A DNA stretch of 64,000 nucleotides from Chrysopilus asiliformis (taxonomy: Eukaryota; Arthropoda; Insecta; Diptera; Rhagionidae). The notes beneath the pieces are model-generated. The model was given only the letters and a program-made list of their open reading frames with translations. It was not told the origin of the DNA and made no database searches. A program made the position numbers and the translations under genes. Position 1 is the first letter of the stretch. Every line of letters begins with the position of its first letter. The stretch covers positions 50,110,032 through 50,174,031 of the forward strand of contig OZ035963.1 of assembly GCA_964034945.1 (NCBI GenBank), given 5' to 3'. Positions 49,890 to 60,339 of this stretch are shown here, piece after piece.

Positions 49890-50935
49890 GGAATGGGACA
49901 TTTTTTGGTGGAAATCCGTTAACCGGAAGTAACCGTTTTTTTCGTTTTTTTCATATTTACTCCGAAACTACGCGTTTTTCAGTAGTTTTAAGTATAACAA
50001 AAGTTGGAAACAATAAAATTTTCTACATTTTCGTATTTTACTAGAACTCCGCACCTCAAGCCGTTATCGAGATATACCGTTATTTAAAAAAAACATTTTT
50101 TTGCGATTTTCTCGAAAGATAACGGGTTTTTGGTAGTTTTATGTGTAACATGAATTGAAGAACATAATGTTTTCCATAATTTTATCCTTTACCGTTATCC
50201 GCTATATTTTACCGTTATCGAGATATTTTCATTTTTTTAATGTAAAAAAAATTACATTTTTTTGAATCGCTTGCAAGCGTTTTTGGAAAAACCAGTTAAA
50301 GGCAGAAATAAAGGTACGTAAATCGATATATTTTACCGTTATCGAGATTTTTTTCCCGTTATAGAGATTTTGTAAAATAAAAATTCATGTTTTTGTGTAA
50401 CCTAATATTTTATTCGACAGATAACGTAGATTTTGTGTAAGAAAGTCATGTGCTATGCACATCAGATATTTTTAAAAGCTTTTATTTAAAAAATGAGGTA
50501 AAAAGAAAAAAAAAACTTTTTAGTCTTCGAATATACATATACCCTTCCTTTTGAGATGTCTTTATGAATTTTTTGCCTCTAGAATTGGAATCAGCGACCC
50601 CAAAAATTTCCAGATGAGATTTTTTTCCGGAAAATTTGACAACGTATTAACGTCAGTATTTTTTTTCCGGAAAATTTGACGACGTATTAACGTCAGAATC
50701 GGATTCAGCAGCGACACCAAAGACCCGAATATGAGTTTTTTTTTCTGGTAAATTTGAGTAACTGGACCTTCCCTTATCCTTACAAGACGAAGTAGTGAAA
50801 ATATTGTATTGCTATCGGACTTACGAATGTGTGCAAAATTTCAAGTCAATCGGATGAGTGGACGTTGGTCAAAATTGGATTGCAAGATTTGAATCTGACA
50901 ATCAGACAGACAAACAAACAGACACGAACGCAAGC
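49890..50935 (-). repeat. 'CCGTTATCGAGAT' dispersed repeat, copy 1
   Basis: Inverted partner of 52770-53490. It contains TCCGTTAACCGGAAGTAACCG, several (T)ACCGTTATCGAGAT iterations (about 50071, 50211, 50335, with variants at 50195 and 50352), then AAGTCATGTGCTAT, and finally the Helitron-family block CAAAATTTCAAGTCAATCGG at about 50835 and a short CAGACAGACAAACAAACAGAC run (the reverse complement of the TCTG/TTTG microsatellite). Reading on the minus strand matches the orientation of the copies at 52.8 and 56.4 kb. Confidence 0.65.
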
Positions 50936-50999
50936 TAAATAGAAGCTTTTAAAAAAGCGTCAATCCTGGAAATTTTCGAGATTTTCGGGCCACTTAAAA

Positions 51000-51988
51000 T
51001 GAGTCATAAAGACATCCATACTAAAAAACACCATAAAAACTTTTCAAGTATCCCGTCGATCCGCACAAGAATTTGTCTTTCAGGACCAATTTTTAAACCG
51101 TCGACTGGTTTATTCTTTGACTGACTAAGTTTTTTTTTCCCTTTTTGGGTTCGGATAATTGACAAATTAGAAACGGTTGATTTATCATCGAGGAGTAAAA
51201 GTTCCTACTTACCCTAACTTTGCAATAAAATTTAATTACGCTATTGAATGTTGAATGGCCGCTATGCCATAACATTGCATATACACAATACGGGGTGGCT
51301 ATAAGAATGTGTGGCTCTATCAAATACAAGTTTATAAGTTCGTTTGGCTGCATATATTACCAATTGTGTTGGATTATAGGTTACAATTCGAAGAGCTACA
51401 AAACAGGACGAAAATAAGAAAAGAATGTAATAAGATAAACAGTTTGTAGCCTTGAGGAGATTCAAGGGAAATTAAAAAAAAGGAGGAAAAAAATCTCTAT
51501 TGCTAGTACTTCATTGGTGTGGATATATGTATGTACAAATTGTATGCGAATATAAAAAAAGGACCTCGAGGAGAAAGAAAAATTGTGTAAATGTGAGTCA
51601 AAAAAGGATCGAATGGTCATAGCAGGAGGAAAATAGAGATTCTGGAAGCACGTTTCTACCTTAATTCAACTTATTTAGTATCCGACCATGTGTACATTTG
51701 CTGGGCAGATGCTTACATACGAGTTTTACGTACCAACATTTATGATCTGCAGTGCTCCAGCAATGGCATTGAATTCGGCCGTTTAATACGCCTAAAATAT
51801 GGGCAACACCCAAGCAACAGAAATCAGAAAAACGTCCTTCAAACATTTTTTTTGACTCGGTCAAAAGATTGCTTCGTCAAAAAAAGATTACATGTAATCA
51901 TGCATGAAGGAAAAAAATTACATGTAGGAAAAATATTTTAAAAATTCTCACAGAAGGGACAAAAATGTGATTTTACTCACTTAATGCC
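51000..51988. other. AT-rich intergenic DNA
   Basis: No gene, RNA or repeat end recognised. It separates the inverted repeat copy ending near 50935 from the foldback element starting at 51989. Confidence 0.5.
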
Positions 51989-52716
51989 TAGATTAAACAT
52001 GACTTCTTTCGCTGCGTGGCACGAAGAAAAACTGTCATGCTGGAGACACATGTGCAGATATTCTGCATGCAGCGCCGCATGCATATCTGCAGCTAAAGGT
52101 GCCGCTCCACATGAGAGTAAATGCCGGCGAGAAACTCTCGATAGCAGCTACTCGCAAATGGACACGTCTCTGAGAGTCGCTCGCAGAAACTCGCAAAAAC
52201 TCGCGAGCTAGTTTCTACGAGCTGTCAAAAGTGACTCTACTCTCTAGTCGACACGCACCCACTGAACTCTCGGGGAGTAGCTCGCCAGATACGAACGGCG
52301 TTTGAATTTCGCTAGTAGCTCTCGAGAACTCTCCAAAGCAAGATGTCAAAAAAATCAAGATATTGGTCTTGAAAAGAGAAAAATCGCCGAAATTAACTCT
52401 CAAATGGACAACCTCCTGCCTGCGAGTAACTCTCGAGAGTTTTTGGGAGTTTTTGAGAGTTACTCGCGTATTTACTCTCATGTGGAGTTTTGGTTGGTAT
52501 CACTATTTCTACGCAGAGAAATTAGAAATAGAGATATGATGCAGCTCTGCGCTGCATGCAGAATTTACGTGTGGTCTGCTTCATATAAACATGTGTATTC
52601 CAATTGCGCTGCATGCAAAATTCTGCACATGTGTCTCCAGCACCAGAAAGACTGCAGCGGCTGCAAAAATTGACAGTTTTTCTTCGTGCAGCGCAGCGAA
52701 AGTAGCAATGTCTAAT
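51989..52716. mobile_element. Foldback element with nested insertion
   Basis: Outer arms 51989-52037 and about 52670-52716 are inverted copies. Both carry CTTTCGCTGCG followed by CACGAAGAAAAACTGTCA, and further in CTGGAGACACATGTGCAGA followed by GCATGCAGCGC on both sides. The arms are rich in the palindrome CTGCATGCAG. The middle is occupied by a second element (52105-52487). No coding sequence; open frames across it are shadows of the repeats. Confidence 0.65.
52105..52487. mobile_element. Nested miniature element with ACTCTCGAGAGT iterations
   Basis: Perfect 18-bp terminal inverted repeats: CTCCACATGAGAGTAAAT at 52105-52122 and its reverse complement at 52470-52487. The 383-bp body is dominated by GAGAGT/ACTCTC/ACTCGC words, including AACTCTCGAGAGTTTTTGG near 52430 and CTCGCAGAAACTCGC near 52180. 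It lies inside the foldback element at 51989-52716, so it inserted later. No target duplication could be fixed. Confidence 0.7.
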
Positions 52717-52769
52717 CCAAGAATAAAATAGTGCGTTTCTTAAAAGTATTTATCTAATTTGCTTTTTTA

Positions 52770-53490
52770 TCTGGTTGTCAGGGTCAAATCTTGTGACCTA
52801 ATTTTAACCCACTTCCACTCATCCGATTGACTTGAAATTTTGCACACATACTAAACTCCGATGGCAATACAATATATGTGTATGCATGCATGTACGAGAA
52901 AAAAAATCTGATATGGACAGCACATGACTTTCTTATACAAAATCTACGTTTCTGCATAATTTACCTGACGAATAAAATATTAGTTTACATAAAAATAAGA
53001 ATTTTTATTTTACAAAATCGGAAATATCTCGATAACGGTAAAAGATATCAATTTACGCTGAAAGGCAAAAATGTAGAAAATTTTAATACTTTTAATTCTG
53101 CCATTAATTGTTTTTTCGAGAAACCGTTAGTTTGCAAGTAATTCAAAAAAATGTATTTTTTTACATTAAAAAAATGAAAATATCTCTATAACGGTAAAAT
53201 ATAGCGAATAACGGTAAAAGACAAAATTATGGGAAACATTATTCTCTTCAAATCATTTTATACATTAAACCACCAAAAACCCATTATTTTTCGATATAAT
53301 CGCAAAACACAGATTTTTTTTTTAAATAACGGTAAAAAAATTTATTGTCTTCAACTTTTGTTATACGTAAGACTAGTAAAAAACGCGTATTTACGGAGTA
53401 AATAACAAAAAACGAAATTGTGATTTTGAAAAAGTCGCCATTTTGGTTACTTCCGGTTAACAGATTTCCACCAAAAGTTAGGATTGTTAC
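52770..53490 (+). repeat. 'CCGTTATCGAGAT' dispersed repeat, copy 2
   Basis: Inverted copy of 49890-50935: CATCCGATTGACTTGAAATT and TTTGCACACATAC near 52820-52850, AGCACATGACTTTCTTATAC near 52920, ATCTCGATAACGGTAAAAGA near 53025, and GGTTACTTCCGGTTAAC near 53445. The first copy carries about 300 bp more between the ATGTGCTAT block and the CAATCGGATGAG block. Confidence 0.65.
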
Positions 53491-53590
53491 CAAACACGTG
53501 TATTTTTGTATTTTTTTTAAATTTCAATGATATTATTTCGATAACGATAAAAGATAGCGATCAAAATTGGTTCAGTGGATTAAAAAATTT

Positions 53591-55317
53591 ATGGAAAGGG
53601 GGTTTAAAATTAGGGGGAAGGAAGTACCTGTGATTTTTTTTTGTGCTAGAACCTCTCTATCGTAATATCCAGCCGTATGGCAAAAACTGGACCGAAATCT
53701 GTTGAGTGGACCCAAACTTATGAGGGAAGGGCAGACAAACCCACAAACTCTCACCCCAAACGAATATACCTTCTCCGTTCCGTCGGGGGTGGAAAGTGAC
53801 GATATCCATGAACTTACCAGATTTGTCAAGCAAATTGTTTCTCTCACTTTATAGTGTTTATTTTAAGTGACAGCATATATCCCTTTATTCGCCCACGATA
53901 CAAATAACCCAACTATTAGTTGCCCAAGATTTAAGTGTTTCGTTGCTAGTTAGGTATACTGAATAAGCACTACAAGAGCCGGATAAGCAAATGTTTGCGT
54001 TTTTCTTTCATCCGCCCCAAAAACCTAGAAGTCCCTTTCCCGTCATTTCCTTCGCCCGCACTTTGGCAAGTCTATGGTCCAATATTTTTCTCTCGTTCAC
54101 CTTGAACTTCTTTGTATTCATTTTTTCCCAGAAATTCTTCTTCGTATTTTTTCCCCCGTTTATTTATATCCGTTTTCAGAGGAATCTCCATAATGCTACG
54201 TATATATGTATCCCCAGAGCGACTTCGATATATAAAAACCCAAAATCAGCTACCCCCAATTACGAAAATCCCCCACCAATCCTCATATATCCAATTTTTT
54301 CATCCTCTTTTGGGAAATTTACCCAATTTTGCCGGCCACTTTCAATGTTTGTCTTCACTTCTCTTTTACCCTCAATTCACTCTTCATCTCCGTATCCTCC
54401 TCTGGGTCGTTTCCTGTATGCAGTATTATCCTTTTTTCTTTCCATTCAACTTTTATGTCTCCATTTTTGCCTTCTTATCGCCCAATTTCTTGTCTGTCGT
54501 GCTTTTAGTTGGCTTTTCTCGATTTTTTTCATATTTATTTCGGTGTTTTCCTTTTTCCATTGTGGTGATTGCGAATTGCTGTAATATACGAGTCAAAAAA
54601 AAACAAAAGTAAAATCTCGAACATAGAACGATGAACCGAGTTTCCTATTTTCTTATATGGAAAACTCACAGATTTCCGTCCTCTAGTTCGCTTTTTTTGC
54701 TTTATTCTGTTTTGACTTTTTCGATGTTCTCGTGAAATATGAAAGTGTACGCGAAATACGTACGTAAAAGCAAATCACTTTGATAAAATATCCACAAATC
54801 CAAATAAAAGGAAAATTCCTCAAAAAAGGATGTCAAAAAAATAAGTGTTCGTCCTTTCTGCTATTTGATTTCATATCAATTCCCACGTAGTATTTGCTTA
54901 TGAAAAATTTATAAAATTCGTGACGAAAATTTAAGGAAGAAAAGTTAACCAATGTAACTAGTAAAAATGGCAGCTGACTTTAAACATCATAAACCGTGAG
55001 CTTTTTTTTTTTTGATTTTCCGAAAAAGATTTTCGAGCATTTGTCAGTCGTCATGTTTTAGCTAAGAGTTGTCTTGTTTGCTTTTCGCTTTTGCGAATTG
55101 AGGCCTTTTTTATCTGTCATCATTATTACTTTTTCAGTTCATCACCATCTGTCAGATACAAGTCTATTAAATTTTATCGATCAAAAATTTTTTTATTTAG
55201 TTTTTTTTGCATTCAAAATATTTACATCATAATATATTCACAATTAATTTCATTTCTATACAAAACTCTGAATTTAAAAAGTTTCTGCACACCAGATATG
55301 AGATTATTTTCAGGGAT
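53591..55317. other. Intergenic DNA with pyrimidine-rich strand, no supported gene
   Basis: 53640-53800 resembles the tail of a dispersed repeat (TGGACCGAAATCTGTTGAG), but its limits are unclear. From 53990 to 54600 the plus strand is strongly T/C-rich, producing two overlapping open frames of 197 and 166 codons in different phases. Their Phe/Ser/Leu/Pro composition follows from the base skew, and no domain is seen. The remainder is AT-rich. Confidence 0.5.
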
Positions 55318-55320
55318 TTA

Positions 55321-55754
55321 GGTCCGCCGTACACTTGAGCTAAGCTATGTGAGCGGGCTAGCTATAGTTACATAGCCTAGCTGGGTTAGCTCACCTCGTT
55401 GCACACTTGAGCTAAACTACGCGGCGATATTTAAATAAATGTATGCCAGTTGTATGCAATTGGCACTTACACATTTATGTCCACAAAATACTACACTTTC
55501 GCAAACACCGATTCTACACTGTATAACGCCGAAAGTGTGTATAAGTGAGTGTCAGCGATGCCAGCGAAGTAGTTCGCGTAGTTGAGGTCTGAACTACGCA
55601 AGCGAACTTAGTCCCCGTCGCCCATGACTACGCGATGTAGTTTAATAGTTTCGCTGAAGTGTGCGGTCACCAATGCAAATGCTAAGGATTTTACTTTCAG
55701 CGAGAAACTTAGCTCACGTAGTTCAGCTCGCTTAGCTCAAGTGTACGGCGGGCC
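55321..55754. mobile_element. Miniature element with GAGCTA/TAGCTC iterations
   Basis: The left end GGTCCGCCGTACACTTGAGC is mirrored by the right end GCTCAAGTGTACGGCGGGCC, about 25 bp with one mismatch. The left flank is TTA and the right TAA, compatible with a TA- or TWA-targeting (PIF/Harbinger-like) element but not an exact target duplication. The 434-bp body is filled with GAGCTAA, GCTAGCTA and GTAGTT(T/C)AGCT motifs in both orientations. No transposase. Confidence 0.7.
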
Positions 55755-55890
55755 TAAGGCTGTTTTTTAGAACAAAAACAATTTCAAACCCCAATTTTTA
55801 TTCAAATGTATTAAGCATTTTTTGGCAGGTATTTATATATGAGAATAAACCAATATAAAAGAATAAACCGTATTTAGCTTGCTTTTGAGT

Positions 55891-57030
55891 CTGTCTATTT
55901 GTCTGTTTGTCTGTTTGTCTGTTTGTCTGTTTGTCTGTTTGTCTGTTTGTCTGTTTGTCTGTTTGTCTGTTTGTCTGTTTGTCTGTTTGTCTGTTTGTCT
56001 GTTTGTCTGTTTGTCTGTTTGTCTGTTTGTCTGTTTGTCTGTTTGTCTGTTTGTCTGTTTGTCTGTTTGTCTGTTTGTCTGTTTGTCTGTTTGTCTGTTT
56101 GTCTGTTTGTCTGTTTGTCTGTTTGTCTGTTTGTCTGTTTGTCTGTTTGTCTGTTTGTCTGTTTGTCTGTTTGTCTGTTTGTCTGTTTGTCTGTTTGTCT
56201 GTTTGTCTGTTTGTCTGTTTATCTGTTTGTCTGTTTGTCTGTTTGTCTGTTTGTCTGTTTGTCTGTTTGTCTGTTTGTCTGTTTGTCTGTTTGTCTGTTT
56301 GTCTGTTTGTCTGTTTGTCTGTTTGTCTGTTTGTCTGTTTATCTGTTTATCTGTTTATCTGTTTGTCTGTTTGTCTGTCAGATTCACATTTTGCAATCCA
56401 ATTTTGTCCCACTTCCACTCATCCGATTGACTTGAAATTTTGCACACATACGCAAGTCCCATGACAATACAATATTTTCACTACTTCGTCCTTGTAAGGA
56501 TAAGGGAAGGTCCTGTAAGGATAACGTGATTATCTTTTCCTCGAATTTTCTTGAAAAAAATATTTTTTGGGGGATTTTGGAGGTTTTTGGGGGTTTTTGG
56601 GGTTGCTGAATCCGACTCCGATGTTAACAAGTCTGTAAGGATAACAGAAAGTCCTGCTAGGATAAGGTGATTATCTTTTCCCTAAAATTTTCGGGGAAAA
56701 ATTTATTCTGGAGGTTTTTAGGGTAGCTGACTTCAATTCTGATATTAAAAAGTCCGTAAGGATAACGGAAGGTTCAGAAAGGCAAACGTGACTTTTGTTT
56801 TCCTGGTATTTTCTGGGAAAAAAACCTCGTCTTGGGGTTATTTGGGGACGCTGATTATGAGTCTGGCATTAAAAAGTCCGTAAGTATAACGGAAAGTCCT
56901 GTAAGAATAACGTGATTATCCTTTTCCCCAAATTTCCCGGGAAATATCTTATTTGGGGGTTTTTGGGATCGCTGAGTCCGATCTTGACGTTAAGAAGTCT
57001 GTAAGGATAACAGAAGGTCCGGTTAGGATA
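55891..57030 (+). mobile_element. Helitron-like family member with expanded microsatellite
   Basis: Order of parts: 8-bp microsatellite (55901-56380), then CCCACTTCCACTCATCCGAT and TTGAAATTTTGCACACATAC, then CTACTTCGTCCTTGTAAGG, then four to five units of about 110-125 bp, each with GTCCTGTAAGGATAACG(T/A) and a G/T-rich GGTTTTTGGGG stretch ending in CTGA.TC (about 56500, 56630, 56750, 56875, 57000). The same modules occur at 42.2, 49.1, 50.8 (inverted) and 52.8 kb. Clear termini were not seen. Confidence 0.55.
55901..56380. repeat. (GTCTGTTT)n 8-bp microsatellite, ~59 units
   Basis: Fifty-nine in-phase units of GTCTGTTT without an indel, then GTCTGTCA. Only four units vary (ATCTGTTT at 56221, 56341, 56349, 56357). 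All three plus frames are open because 8 x 3 = 24 bases contains no stop, yielding Val/Cys/Leu/Ser/Phe octapeptide shadows. Confidence 0.97.
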
Positions 57031-57181
57031 ATGTTTGATATTGAATTTTTAGTCATACTAATTAAATACGAAATGACTAAAAAGGATAAAATAAAAAAAA
57101 TTAAAAAAAACAATTTTTTAATGTTTTTTTTTTTGAAAAAAATGCACTAAAAAGGAAAAAATAATTTTTTGGGTTCTACGT

Positions 57182-57447
57182 TCAGAAAAATGGAGGCTAA
57201 CTCGACGACCTACATATGGCGTAATTGGCCTCGGGCAGGCGCGCGTTTGCCTGCATGTGGGCAAGTAAAACTGAGTTGACCTGTGGTCGGAGAAATTCTG
57301 AAATTAAGCCACCAGCAGGTGAAGTAGGGCATTGGGAGCTGCACGAGTTGACCTTAGATAGGTTAACTCTGACCGCTAGCTGGCTTACAGACACCTCTGT
57401 AAGGTCAGAGTTAACCGGACAAAAAGTTGACCTGGACATTTTTCTGA
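57182..57447. mobile_element. Small TIR element with internal hairpin
   Basis: TCAGAAAAATG at 57182 is mirrored by CATTTTTCTGA ending at 57447. Inside, GGTTAACTCTGACC (57361-57374) pairs perfectly with GGTCAGAGTTAACC (57403-57416) across a 28-nt spacer, and GTTGACC words recur. The body is more GC-rich than its surroundings. The superfamily is unassigned and the 11-bp terminal repeats are short. Confidence 0.5.
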
Positions 57448-57452
57448 GTGTA

Positions 57453-57527
57453 TGTGTCAGAAATAAAGGCGAGATAAAGCATAAAAAATAAAATAAATCT
57501 TTATCTCGCTTTTATTTCTGATACACA
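57453..57527. repeat. Strong 27-bp stem hairpin
   Basis: 57453-57479 (TGTGTCAGAAATAAAGGCGA, continuing GATAAAG) pairs with 57499-57527 with two to three differences; the loop is the 19-nt A/T-rich 57480-57498. It lies six bases beyond the small element ending at 57447. It could be a foldback remnant or hairpin RNA. Confidence 0.7.
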
Positions 57528-58782
57528 GCGCCCAATAAAGTATTTTTTTCTTTTTATTGCATTTTTTTTAATGAAAGTTTAAATTTTTTTTTCCTCCAGT
57601 TTTGCATCTCAATTCTCTTTGCGCCCTGGTCAACGCCGCCGTCTTGCTAACTGAGGTTGGGTCTTTCTCGTCGTCTCGTAATAAAAACTTTAACAAATAA
57701 TAATATTACGATTCTGCGAAATTCCCGAGTTTCTAACAGATAATGGGATAAATTCATCCAAAAACAATCTTTTTGAATAACAAATACAGAAAAACAGAAA
57801 TTACTTTTTTTGCTAGTTGAGAATGACATCTACAGTACTTGTCTGTTCGAATTATTACAAAACAATTTATATTTTGCAATCAAACATTCAATAAACAATG
57901 AAAATACGATTACATCAGTTTTTTTTACATATAAAAACTCAATTTCCATCGAATCATTTCGAATGTTTTTCCAGGAATTTCCATTTTGCTATCGTAGAAG
58001 AAAAAGCCAAAATGTCAATTCAGATGCAAACTAAACAAGAGAAACACAAAATGTTTCCGATTTCATTTCGGTTTCAACCCTTATAGTCAAAAGTTACGCA
58101 CAGCGACGCAATAAAACAGAGAAGCCCTAATAGCTCAGGAACACGGATAAAAGCAACATAACGATGTCATCAGTCTCATCATCATAGGATGTTGAATGTG
58201 AAATGTGGAGCATTGAATGGCGTCGTAGAGGATTTTCTAAATGTTTCTGGATTTAAACAGCTCAAAAGTCAATTCAGTATACTTTTTGACTGATATGGCT
58301 GATGGCATATTTACATGGATATGATGTGAATTGAGCACGAAATATGAATTTTTGTCGAAAACTCATGGGCTTTCTGTTTTTATTATCGTTCACGATCGAA
58401 CAAAAAAACAAATGATTTCAGTCTAGACGAATTTCGTCCTTGTGATTGCTATTTCTTTTATTTTCGGAAGATTCCAAATATCCTTACAGAAATCCAATAT
58501 TAAAATTGTTTACCCGTTCATAAGCATATTTTGGTAATAATTTTGTCACATATTCAACCAGCAGTTGCTTTTTTATGTTGAATTTTAATTTGCGTTTTTT
58601 TAAGGTGGATAAGATGAGTACGATTGACTGAAAGAAATCTTTTCGATTTGTAACTTTTAGTCAGGAAAAGTTTTTCAAGTCATAAAAAAGGAGCCGCCAA
58701 TAAAATAAATCACAACAATTTTCAAATACGCCACCCTCTCCAAAAGAACTTTTAGAAAATTATTGAAAAACATTTTAAAAAA
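57528..58782. other. AT-rich intergenic DNA, nothing recognised
   Basis: Short open frames only, with no domain similarity, repeat end or RNA gene visible. Confidence 0.5.
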
Positions 58783-60339
58783 GACTGACAGACTGCAAGA
58801 CTGCAAAGCTGCAAGACTGCAAGACTGCAAGACTGCAAGACTGCAAGACTGCAAGACTGCAAGACTGCAAGACTGCAAGACTGCAAGACTGCAAGACTGC
58901 AAGACTGAAAGACTGCAAGACTGCAAGACTGCAAGACTGCAAGACTGCAAGACTGCAAGACTGCAAGACTGCAAGACTGCAAGACTGCAAGACTGCAAGA
59001 CTGCAAGACTGCAAGACTGCAAGACTGCAAGACTGCAAGACTGCAAGACTGCAAGACTGCAGGACTGCAAGACTGCAGGACTGCAGGACTGCAAGACTGC
59101 AAGACTGCAAGACTGCAAGACTGCAAGACTGCGAGACTGCAAGACTGCAAGACTGCAAGACTGACAGACTGCAAGACTGCAAGACTGCAAGATTGCAAGA
59201 CTGCAAGACTGCAAGACTGCAAGACTGCAAGACTACAAGACTGCAAGACTGCAAGACTGCAAGACTGCAAGACTGCAAGACTGCAAGACTACAAGACTGC
59301 AAGACTGCAAGACTGCAAGACTGCAAGACTACAAGACTGCAAGACTGCAAGACTGCAAGACTGCAAGACTGCAAGACTGCAAGACTGCAAGACTACAAGA
59401 CTGCAAGACTGCAAGACTGCAAGACTGCAAGACTGCAAGACTGCAAGATTGCAAGACTGCAAGACTGCAGGACTGCAAGACTGCAAGACTGACAGACTGA
59501 CAGACTGACAGACTGACAGACTGACAGACTGACAGACTGACAGACTGACAGACTGACAGACTGACAGACTGACAGACTGACAGACTGACAGACTGACAGA
59601 CTGACAGACTGACAGACTGACAGACTGACAGACTGACAGACTGACAGACTGACAGACTGACAGACTGACAGACTGACAGACTGACAGACTGACAGACTGA
59701 CAGACTGACAGACTGACAGACTGACAGACTGACAGACTGACAGACTGACAGACTGACAGACTGACAGACTGACAGACTGACAGACTGACAGACTGACAGA
59801 CTGACAGACTGACAGACTGACAGACTGACAGACTGACAGACTGACAGACTGACAGACTGACAGACTGACAGACTGACAGACTGACAGACTGACAGACTGA
59901 CAGACTGACAGACTGACAGACTGACAGACTGACAGACTGACAGACTGACAGACTGACAGACTGACAGACTGACAGACTGACAGACTGACAGACTGACAGA
60001 CTGACAGACTGACAGACTGACAGACTGACAGACTGACAGACTGACAGACTGACAGACTGACAGACTGACAGACTGACAGACTGACAGACTGACAGACTGA
60101 CAGACTGCAAGACTGCAAGACTGCAAGACTGCAAGACTGCAAGATTGCAAGACTGCAAGACTGCAAGACTGCAAGACTGCAAGCCTGCAAGACTACAAGA
60201 CTGCAAGACTGCAAGGCATCAAGACTTAAGACTGCAAGACTGCAAGACTGCAAGACTGCAAGACTGCAATACTGCAAGACTGCAAGACTGCAAGACTGCA
60301 AGACTGACAGACTGACAGACTGACAGACTGACTGACTGA
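58783..60339. repeat. 8-bp microsatellite in GACTGCAA and GACTGACA blocks
   Basis: It begins with one GACTGACA. Block I (58791-59486) is 87 in-phase units of GACTGCAA with scattered variants (AGCTGCAA, GACTGAAA, GACTGCAG, GACTACAA, GATTGCAA, one GACTGACA at 59159). Block II (59487-60102) is 77 units of GACTGACA with no variant seen. Block III (60103-60301) returns to GACTGCAA with variants and a phase break near 60215-60230. Block IV (60302-60339) is GACTGACA again. It continues at 61709-61730 beyond an inserted element. The very long open frames on both strands are shadows of the 8-bp period. Confidence 0.97.

Noticed and set aside
52302..52673. Plus-strand frame of 123 codons with many Cys
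   Set aside because: It crosses the junction of two nested inverted-repeat elements, and the Cys residues come from TGCATGCAG repeats.
53991..54612. Two overlapping plus-strand frames of 197 and 166 codons
   Set aside because: Composition (Phe, Ser, Leu, Pro) is explained by a T/C-rich strand, the two frames overlap in different phases, and no domain is seen.
55879..56464. Three overlapping frames of about 180 codons (CLSVCLFV repeats)
   Set aside because: An 8-bp microsatellite without a stop opens every frame on that strand.
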